The notes beneath the pieces were generated by a model. The model did not search any database and was not told the DNA's origin. It worked only from the letters and a program-made list of their open reading frames with translations. Below are positions 15,429-22,139 of a stretch of 29,496 bases of DNA, piece after piece. The position numbers and the translations under genes were made by a program. The stretch's first letter is position 1, and each line of letters begins with the position of its first letter. This DNA comes from an uncultured Clostridia bacterium (GTDB taxonomy: Bacteria > Bacillota > Clostridia > Christensenellales > Borkfalkiaceae), in assembly GCA_947629845.1 (NCBI GenBank), contig CANRFD010000002.1, positions 1 through 29,496 of the forward strand, in the 5' to 3' direction.

Positions 15429-15451
15429 AAGCGCCCCGGCGGGCGCTTTTT
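15429..15451 (+). terminator. Intrinsic terminator after the protease gene
   Basis: A perfect stem AAGCGCCC/GGGCGCTT with loop CGGC runs straight into a T tract. The 260-base gap 15371-15631 otherwise holds two weak hairpins (15377-15390 and 15541-15555) and the promoter of the next operon. Confidence 0.9.
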
Positions 15452-15595
15452 CGCATGTTCTCCGCTCGGCCGCTCTTGCCGATTTCCCCCCTGAAAAACG
15501 CTCAAAAAAAGCCACAAAATGAACCATATTCTGGGATTTTGCGGAATTTTTCCGCTTTCTCCATAAAAAGGCAACGCGCGGGCATGTAAGTTAGC

Positions 15596-15624
15596 TTGAC
15601 ATAACGTTTTATTCATGATAAAAT
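15596..15624 (+). promoter_or_regulatory. Promoter of the large AAA+/GH3/surface-protein operon
   Basis: Perfect TTGACA at 15596-15601 and TAAAAT at 15619-15624, 17 bases apart. The expected start point, about 15631, is one base before the ATG at 15632, which implies a leaderless mRNA. It is the only promoter I can see for the eight genes that follow. Confidence 0.8.
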
Positions 15625-15631
15625 CAAGACC

Positions 15632-16339
15632 ATGATATTTTGGATCATATGGTTTATTATCGGAATGGCGGTCGTGCTGCTCTTTGCGGTGTACATGCTG
15701 CCGCGGATCATGCTCCGCACGCATGCCGCCGCGCTGCCCGTGCGGGACAAGGCGATCGGCCGTCTGCCGGGCGGAAAGGACGTCGGGGTGAGCTATGTGC
15801 CCGCCGATTCCGTGCGTCCCTACATCAAACAGTACACCGTCGCGAGCGACGGCAACGGGCTGTACTTCCGCGGGGAATGGGCGTGCGTCAAGGCGTTTGT
15901 CGATTACGAGCTCACCGTGTACGACGCAAACAACAGGATCGTCGATATTTTCCGCATCAAGGAGAAGTTCAACGGCGGCTGTTTTACGCACGTCACGCGG
16001 CTCCCGCAGACGACGGACTACGTCACCCTGCGCATCGTCTATGCCGACGATACCCCCGTCATCGCCGAACGCCAGCCCTTCCGCAAGCAGTACGCGCTGT
16101 GGCTGGCCGCGCTCTGCCTGTGCCTTGCGGCGACGGTAGACGTGCTGCTCTGGCTGGGCATCACCTTCGTCTTTAACTGTTTAGACAATTTCACCATGAC
16201 CAATCAGCTCTCCGTGGGAACTTGGGCGATGCTGCTCGGCCTGACCGCAGTCGGGGTCTCGCTGGCGACGTGCGCCTTCTCCCTCGGAGGGTTTTTGCTG
16301 CGCAGAAAGGGGTATCTCCATGAAAAAACACAAAAGTAA
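15632..16339 (+). CDS. Three-helix membrane protein of unknown function, first gene of the operon
   Basis: This protein of 235 residues has a hydrophobic N-terminus (2-23), a soluble, probably beta-rich middle (about 60-150, e.g. 'YFRGEWACVKAFVDYELTVYD') and two more helices (about 153-180 and 195-223), ending in a basic tail. The positive-inside rule puts the middle domain in the cytosol. I recognise no family. The ATG at 15632 lies at the predicted transcription start with no Shine-Dalgarno; an internal ATG at 15665 also lacks one. It overlaps the next gene by 20 bases, and the two proteins share a similar size and beta-rich domain, so they may be partners. Confidence 0.75.
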   Translation: MIFWIIWFIIGMAVVLLFAVYMLPRIMLRTHAAALPVRDKAIGRLPGGKDVGVSYVPADSVRPYIKQYTVASDGNGLYFRGEWACVKAFVDYELTVYDANNRIVDIFRIKEKFNGGCFTHVTRLPQTTDYVTLRIVYADDTPVIAERQPFRKQYALWLAALCLCLAATVDVLLWLGITFVFNCLDNFTMTNQLSVGTWAMLLGLTAVGVSLATCAFSLGGFLLRRKGYLHEKTQK

Positions 16340-16949
16340 ACCCGCAGCCCCCGCGGCGCCCCATCCCGCTGCGCCCGTCCGCAAGGAGCCGCTCGGCGAA
16401 CGCCTGCCCTACCCGGGGGGCTTCCCCGTCTACCTTGCGCGGTACGTGCTCTTCGGCGGGGAAACGCCGCGCGCCGCCATGCGCTTTTTCAACGCGAGCG
16501 ACGTGCTCGTCACAGGCGTCCGTTTCCGTGTGACGGAGCGGGACGCCAAGGGCAGGGCGATCGCGGAATATCCCATCGAGCGGACGGGGCTGTTCGCCGA
16601 ACGCGGCGGCGAATTTGCCGTTGCCGATATCCCCGTGCGCCTCGCCTGCACCGCCATCGAAGTGCAGGTGACGTCGGTTCTGTCCGACGGCTACGAATAT
16701 TCGGTGGGGGAGGACGGCGTGCGCCTGCAATACGGCGTCTCCCCGCAGGAAAAGGAACTGTATTTTGAACAAAAGGCGACCTATTCCATATCCAAACGGA
16801 AAAAACGCTACACCATTCTCGCGTTTGTCGCGGTGCTTGCCGCGGTGATCGCCGCGGTGGGTGTCGCGTGGAGGCTCGGCGTATTCAAAGGCATTTCAAG
16901 CCGCGGCGAACCGCAGGAAGAAGTTTCATGGGAGCGGACGGTATGTTGA
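16320..16949 (+). CDS. Tail-anchored protein with cytosolic beta-rich domain, unknown function
   Basis: The 209-residue protein starts with a basic Pro/Ala stretch (1-25), then a beta-rich domain (about 37-145) with segments such as 'VYLARYVLFGGETP', 'AAMRFFNASDVLVTGVRFRV' and 'IPVRLACTAIEVQVTSVLS', and a single helix at about 164-186 preceded by SKRKKR. This makes it an N-inside, C-outside protein with its domain in the cytosol. No family is recognised. The ATG lies inside the end of the preceding gene (20-base overlap), and its own end overlaps the next gene by 22 bases, so all three are translationally linked. Confidence 0.75.
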   Translation: MKKHKSKPAAPAAPHPAAPVRKEPLGERLPYPGGFPVYLARYVLFGGETPRAAMRFFNASDVLVTGVRFRVTERDAKGRAIAEYPIERTGLFAERGGEFAVADIPVRLACTAIEVQVTSVLSDGYEYSVGEDGVRLQYGVSPQEKELYFEQKATYSISKRKKRYTILAFVAVLAAVIAAVGVAWRLGVFKGISSRGEPQEEVSWERTVC

Positions 16950-19900
16950 AGCACAAAGATCTCATCGAAAAATTGAACACGCTCCAAAAGGTGGCGCTCG
17001 TCGCCTCCGTCTTGCGGGACGAACCCTTCGAACAGGCGGGCGTCCCCGCGATTTGCCGTGCCGACCTCGGTGCGCTCGCGGAGGGCGAGGGCGTCTCCTA
17101 CCAAAGCGCTGCCCGCGCGTGGGATCCCGCGCTCGTCGGCGGCATGACGGAGGAGCTCGCCTGTGCGGCGGGGGAGAAGGGTGTGCGGCTCTTCGTCACG
17201 CCCGATTTGAAGGTCGCCGTCGACCCGTATTCCGCCGGCCTCTCCGAGGATGGCTATCTGAACGGCGCCCTCGGCGGCGAGGCGGTGCGCGCCATCCACG
17301 CAGTCGGCGGGGCGGCGGGGCTCTCCCGTCTCTCGCTCAACGCCGAAGAGACCGCGTGGCTCGACCGCAAGGAGGATGCCTCCGCCATCTACGAATTTGT
17401 CACCCGCCCCTTCTTAAAGGCGACGGAGGAGGGCGGCTGCGAAGTCGTGTTCTCCGACCCCAAGCGCATGGGCGGCGGCTACTATCACACCAACCGCAAC
17501 CTCTTCCACGACGTGTTGGGCGGCGCGTACGGCGACGCCTTCGCCGTGGGCGAGGGGGAATCCACGCCCGACGCCGTAAAGCTGCTCCGCGGAAAGGTCT
17601 CGCTGGGCGGCCTCTCCATTCCCTTGGAACGCGCCCTGCGGCGGTATCTGCGGCTCGCCGAATACGAGGCGGAGGGCAGCGTGCAGCGGCGCGACCTCGA
17701 GGAGGCTTTGCGCGACGGCAGCGCCGTGGACACGGCAACGTTGGACGCCGCGGCAGACGAGATCATCGATTTCGCCCTGCGCCTGAACGAGAGCAAGCTG
17801 CATGCGCCCGCAAGCGCGCCTGCACAGGCGGCTCCCGCAACGCCCGTAACGCCCGCCGCGCCCGCCGTCCGTGCGGAAAACCTTGCGGCGGAACAGATCG
17901 CGGAGCCCGCTCCCGCCGAACAGCCTGCAGAACAGCCCGCGGCGGAGCCCGTTGACCCCGTTCCCGCAGAACAGCCCGCAGAGGCCGCTGAACAAACAGC
18001 GGAACAGCCCGCAGAACAAACTACAGAACAGCCCGCGGCGCCCGCCACATCGGAAGCGGCGCCCGCTACTTCGGAAGCAGAACCTGCCAAAGCGGAAGCA
18101 GAACCTGCCGCTGCTGCACCGGCGGCGGAGCCCGTCTCCGCACCCGCACCCGCGCCCGAAATTGTTGCGGAGCCCATTCCCTTAATTTCGGCCGTGCCCG
18201 CCTTCGCGCCGCCCATTCTCACCGACGAGGCGCGCTCGCGCATGGCGGAAGAGTGCATCGTGCTGCTCAAGAACGACGGCCTTCTCCCGCTCGCCAAGGG
18301 CACGAAGATCGCCGTGCTCGGCGAAGCCTACGGCGACCTCTCCCCGCTCACCGAGAGGTTTTCCGTCGTCGGAACGGCGGACGGCTACGACAGGGAGGAG
18401 CCGCGCAGCGACGAATGTCTCCCCGTGGCGGTGCGTGCCACCAACCACGCCGACGCCGTGCTCGTATTTCTCTATCCAGACCGCGACGGCCGCACGCTTG
18501 CGCTGCCCGCCAACCGTCTCGCCCTGCTCGATGCGCTCAAAAAGGCGAAGAAGCGGGTGATCGCCCTCGTCTGCGGCGACCGACCCGTCGACATGGATTT
18601 CGACGGCGGGCTCTCCGCCTCCATGCTCGTCCCCGCCGACGGCCCCTACGCCGCAGCTGCGCTCGCGCGCGTGCTCTCGGGCGAGGTCAATCCCTCGGGC
18701 AGGGTGACGCGCACCGTGTACAGCGAGGCGGACGAATATTTCCGCGCCTATCGCGAAGATCGCGACAGCGGCCGCATGCGCGTCGGCTCTCTGGCGGGCT
18801 ACCGCCGCTACGTCACGGGGGACGAAAAGGTGCGTTACCCCTTCGGCTACGGCATCGGCTATTCCAAATTCCTCTATTCCGAACTCAAACTCGAGCAGGA
18901 TTCCGTCACGTTCAGCCTTACCAACATGGGCGCGTACGACGGCACCGAGGTGGTGCAGGTGTACATGGGGGCGCCCAAGACGTCCCGCGTGACCCCGCGC
19001 CGCCAGCTCATCGCCTTCCGCAGGGTATTTTTGCGGGCGGGGGAGAAGAAGCAGATCACCTTCGACCTTCCCGCCGCGCGCTATGCGACCTTCGACTACC
19101 GCCTGTATGCGGAAAATGTGGAAACGGGGCTGTACCGCGTGTATGTTGGCGCCTCCGTGCTCGACATCCGCCTGCAGGGCAAGCGCTATCTCAAGGGCGT
19201 CCAGAGGGAGCCCGTGCGGGAGTCTGCGGCCGACTATTTCCCCAACGGCGACTACATCACCATCGAAAAGGTGGGGCAGGAGCACCGCGTCGAGGAGCGC
19301 GATAGCAGCCGCAGGGCAGAACGCATCCTTCGTCTGCGCAAGGCGGCCATCTACGCGCTTCCCGCCGCCGCCATCCTGTTCTTTGTGCTGACCAGCATTC
19401 TCATCCTCTCCTATGTGCTCGATTATGCGCTGATCTCCGCGGCGGGGCAGGAGACGATGAAGTGGATCCTGTACGTCGCTGCGATCGGCGTCATCTCGTG
19501 CATGCCCCTTATCTTCGGTCTCAACCGAAAACGCATCGCCATCATGCGGAGCGTCGCCATCTACGCCTTCCCCGTACTCTTTATCCTCTGCTTTATCTTG
19601 GGCGCCCTGCTCGTCGCACCCGGCGGCGGAGAGTGGGAGGGGATCGCCCTTCGCGTGCTCTCCTGCCTGACCGTCGGCACGCCCGTCTTTGTCATCGTCG
19701 CGACCTTCGTCGAACGTGACGTCTGGCGTACGCGGGTGGGCAAGGATCGCTGGAACAAGTACTATTTCGAACGCAAGCACGATGCAGTTGTCACCTCCGA
19801 GCCGCAGTTCGAGGAGGCCTTCCGCGCGGCGGAGGAGGCGCGTATCGCCAAGGCCGTTGCCGAGGCCGCAGCCACGGAGGAACCGACGCCCGCCGACGAG

Positions 19901-20863
19901 GTGCCGCAGTTCTACGACAAGCGGCTCACCTACGAACAGCTCCTCGCCGATTGCCGGCAGTTCATGGCAGAACGCGGGCTGGTCGCGGACGAGGAGACGC
20001 TTCGCAACTACCTCGGTGCGCTCACCGCAACGCAGCTCATCGTCGTCCCCGCGGGCGGCGGCGCCGCGCTGTGCGAAAGCGTCGCGGAGTACTTCGGCAA
20101 GAAGGCGTACATCGACAATGCCGAAAAATACCGCCGCTATGACGACATCTTCACGCAATGGAAGCAGAGCGGGCGGGCGAACTTCCCCACGGGGCTCAGC
20201 GACGCCCTCGTGAAGGCGAAGTACGAGAGCGCGTATCTTCACACCGTGCTCATCCGCCACGTCGACCCCGCCCTGCTCGAAACGCTCTTTTTGCCCATTG
20301 CGGACGTCCTCGCCCGCAGGAGAACGGCGCTGCCCCTCCCGGGGGAGGAGAGCGTCATGCTGCCGCCCAACCTCGTCATCGTGGCGGAGATCGAGGCGGA
20401 GCGCGCGCTGCACCTTCCCGTCTCCGTCACCGAAGTCGCCGCCGTCCTCTCGCCCGTCTGCGAGAGCTGCGAGCCCTCGCCCAAGCGCACGATCTTGCAG
20501 TCGGTCGGCGCCGAGCGGTTCACGGCGATGCGGCAGGCCGTGCGGGAAGACTATCCGCTCCCCGAAATTTGCTGGCAGAACGTCGATTATCTCGACGAGG
20601 TGTGCAAATCGGCGCGCATCGGCAACCGCCTGTGGCTCAAGTTGGAGCTGCACGCGTCCGTCGCTTCGGCGTGCGGCGCGAGCACGGAGGAGGCGCTGGA
20701 CGGCGCGCTCGCCGCGGAGGTGTTGCCTTGGCTCGGCGAGGAGTGGAAGGACGACATCTGCGGCACGACCATGCCGCAAGCGCTCGTCGAGATCTTCGGC
20801 GAACAGAACGCCCGTTTGGGGCTGAAAGCCATTTCGGAGGGAGAAGAAGCCGATGAATCTTGA
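16928..20863 (+). CDS. Pseudo-GH3 glycosidase fused to four membrane helices and a degenerate McrB-like AAA+ domain
   Basis: This 1311-residue fusion has five parts. Residues 1-293 resemble the GH3 barrel: SEDGYLNG at 106-113 echoes the GH3 motif SEDPYLSG, but the KH motif is absent and the nucleophile region (usually V-S-D-W) reads FAVGEG near 205-210, so catalysis looks lost. Residues 294-428 are a Pro/Ala/Glu/Gln linker. Residues 431-755 match the GH3 C-terminal domain (ECIVLLKNDGLLPL) and its Fn3-like domain (YPFGYGIGYSKF onward). Four helices lie at about 806-930. The C-terminal 350 residues align along their length with the AAA+ domains of the next gene and the 24343 gene, but Walker A is VVPAGGGAALCES and Walker B TVLIRHVDPALLE, so it cannot bind ATP normally. 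There is no signal peptide, and flank charges put both ends in the cytosol. ATG 16928 has AGGAAG upstream; ATG 16943 is an alternative. Confidence 0.85.
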   Translation: MGADGMLKHKDLIEKLNTLQKVALVASVLRDEPFEQAGVPAICRADLGALAEGEGVSYQSAARAWDPALVGGMTEELACAAGEKGVRLFVTPDLKVAVDPYSAGLSEDGYLNGALGGEAVRAIHAVGGAAGLSRLSLNAEETAWLDRKEDASAIYEFVTRPFLKATEEGGCEVVFSDPKRMGGGYYHTNRNLFHDVLGGAYGDAFAVGEGESTPDAVKLLRGKVSLGGLSIPLERALRRYLRLAEYEAEGSVQRRDLEEALRDGSAVDTATLDAAADEIIDFALRLNESKLHAPASAPAQAAPATPVTPAAPAVRAENLAAEQIAEPAPAEQPAEQPAAEPVDPVPAEQPAEAAEQTAEQPAEQTTEQPAAPATSEAAPATSEAEPAKAEAEPAAAAPAAEPVSAPAPAPEIVAEPIPLISAVPAFAPPILTDEARSRMAEECIVLLKNDGLLPLAKGTKIAVLGEAYGDLSPLTERFSVVGTADGYDREEPRSDECLPVAVRATNHADAVLVFLYPDRDGRTLALPANRLALLDALKKAKKRVIALVCGDRPVDMDFDGGLSASMLVPADGPYAAAALARVLSGEVNPSGRVTRTVYSEADEYFRAYREDRDSGRMRVGSLAGYRRYVTGDEKVRYPFGYGIGYSKFLYSELKLEQDSVTFSLTNMGAYDGTEVVQVYMGAPKTSRVTPRRQLIAFRRVFLRAGEKKQITFDLPAARYATFDYRLYAENVETGLYRVYVGASVLDIRLQGKRYLKGVQREPVRESAADYFPNGDYITIEKVGQEHRVEERDSSRRAERILRLRKAAIYALPAAAILFFVLTSILILSYVLDYALISAAGQETMKWILYVAAIGVISCMPLIFGLNRKRIAIMRSVAIYAFPVLFILCFILGALLVAPGGGEWEGIALRVLSCLTVGTPVFVIVATFVERDVWRTRVGKDRWNKYYFERKHDAVVTSEPQFEEAFRAAEEARIAKAVAEAAATEEPTPADEVPQFYDKRLTYEQLLADCRQFMAERGLVADEETLRNYLGALTATQLIVVPAGGGAALCESVAEYFGKKAYIDNAEKYRRYDDIFTQWKQSGRANFPTGLSDALVKAKYESAYLHTVLIRHVDPALLETLFLPIADVLARRRTALPLPGEESVMLPPNLVIVAEIEAERALHLPVSVTEVAAVLSPVCESCEPSPKRTILQSVGAERFTAMRQAVREDYPLPEICWQNVDYLDEVCKSARIGNRLWLKLELHASVASACGASTEEALDGALAAEVLPWLGEEWKDDICGTTMPQALVEIFGEQNARLGLKAISEGEEADES

Positions 20864-22130
20864 TGTCTCTCTTCAAAATCTCTGGGACGTTCTCACCGAT
20901 CCCCTCGTCATCGTCATCTACATCGCCGCCGTCGTCGCGCTCATGCTCGCCATCACGCTGTCCGTGATGATCAACGAGCGCCGCTTTACCAAATTTGCCA
21001 AGCGCATCGACGAGGACTCCCGCAAAAAGGAGGAGGAAGAGACCCGCCGCCTGCCGCGGTTCGACATGCTCAAGCGCCTCGACGAGGAGCAAAAGACGCG
21101 CGTCCCCACGGCGTTCGTCGAGGACGTCGACCTGCGCTCCTTCTGCGATTCCTTCCGCAACTTCGCGGCGGGCAAGTTGGGGCTGTACTACGATATCGGC
21201 GTCATCCGCGAATTTGTCGCGGGGCTGGCGGTCTCCCGCATCCTTATTCTGCAGGGCATGTCGGGCACGGGCAAGACGTCGCTCGCGTTTGCCTTCGGCG
21301 AATTTTTGGGCAACCCGTCCGTCGTCATCCCCGTCCAGCCCATGTGGAAGGAGCGGAGCGACCTTTTGGGCTACTACAACGAATTTACCAAGCGCTTCAA
21401 CGAGACGCTTTTGCTGCAAAAAATTTACGAGGCCAACGGGCGGGACGACATCTTCATCACCATTCTCGACGAGATGAACATCGCCCGCGTGGAGTACTAT
21501 TTCGCCGAATTTCTGTCCCTGCTCGAAATTCCCGAGCCCGAGGCGCGCAAGCTCGAAGTCGTCTCCGACCATTGGGAGGACGACCCCGTTGGCATCAAAG
21601 ACGGCGTCGTGCAGCTCCCCGTCAACATGTGGTTCCTCGGCACGGCGAACAACGACGACTCCACCTTCGCCATCTCCGACAAGGTGTACGACCGCGCCAT
21701 GGTCATCAATATGGATAACAAGTCGGAGCCCTTCTCGGCCTCGACGTGCGGCAGGCTGCCCATCTCGGCGAAGAAGTTCACCGAGCTCGCGGATAAGGCC
21801 GCGCAGGACTACGCCGTCTCCGCGGAGACGCTCGAACTTCTCAAAAAGATCGACGCCCACCTCTCGCAGGAGTACCACATCTCCTTCGGCAACCGCATCA
21901 TGAAGCAGATCAACAGGTACCTGCCCGTGTACGTCGCCTGCGGCGGGGACGAGCTCGACGCCCTCGACGACATCCTCGCGAAGAAGGTGCTCCGCAAGCT
22001 CGAGACGCAGAACATGACCTACCGCAAATCCGACCTCGAGACGCTTTGCGGCATCTTCAACGAACTCTTCGGCAACGAACGCATGGTTCGCTGCCTTTCG
22101 ACCGTCCGCCGTATCGCACGGAACGGATAA
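20853..22130 (+). CDS. Membrane-anchored McrB-like AAA+ ATPase (first copy)
   Basis: The 425-residue protein has one N-terminal helix (17-40) followed by NERRFTKFAKR, so the ATPase faces the cytosol. A short coiled linker leads to the AAA+ core: Walker A GMSGTGKTS (135-143), Walker B ITILDEMN (Asp206-Glu207), sensor-1 region GTANNDDSTFAISDKVYDRA (263-282) with a likely arginine finger at Arg281. This is the McrB/AAA_5 (dynein-related) type found in 5-methylcytosine restriction and related systems, but without the DNA-binding domain at the N-terminus. All catalytic residues are intact. It overlaps the fusion gene by 11 bases (GGAGG upstream) and stops 9 bases before the coiled-coil gene. Partner proteins are probably the second copy at 24343 and the dead AAA+ domain upstream. 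Confidence 0.88.
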   Translation: MNLDVSLQNLWDVLTDPLVIVIYIAAVVALMLAITLSVMINERRFTKFAKRIDEDSRKKEEEETRRLPRFDMLKRLDEEQKTRVPTAFVEDVDLRSFCDSFRNFAAGKLGLYYDIGVIREFVAGLAVSRILILQGMSGTGKTSLAFAFGEFLGNPSVVIPVQPMWKERSDLLGYYNEFTKRFNETLLLQKIYEANGRDDIFITILDEMNIARVEYYFAEFLSLLEIPEPEARKLEVVSDHWEDDPVGIKDGVVQLPVNMWFLGTANNDDSTFAISDKVYDRAMVINMDNKSEPFSASTCGRLPISAKKFTELADKAAQDYAVSAETLELLKKIDAHLSQEYHISFGNRIMKQINRYLPVYVACGGDELDALDDILAKKVLRKLETQNMTYRKSDLETLCGIFNELFGNERMVRCLSTVRRIARNG

Positions 22131-22139
22131 GGAGGGCAA

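Noticed and set aside
15541..15558. Hairpin GCGGAA/TTCCGC followed by TTTCT as a terminator
   Set aside because: The stem is short and the T tract is broken; the stronger terminator at 15429-15451 already serves the protease gene.
16928..19200. An active beta-glucosidase
   Set aside because: The nucleophile Asp and KH motif of GH3 are missing and there is no signal peptide; only structural motifs remain.
18182..20779. Very long minus-strand frame (865 codons) opposite the GH3/AAA+ fusion
   Set aside because: The plus strand shows recognisable GH3 and AAA+ wording and membrane helices; the minus reading has shadow composition and no ribosome site.
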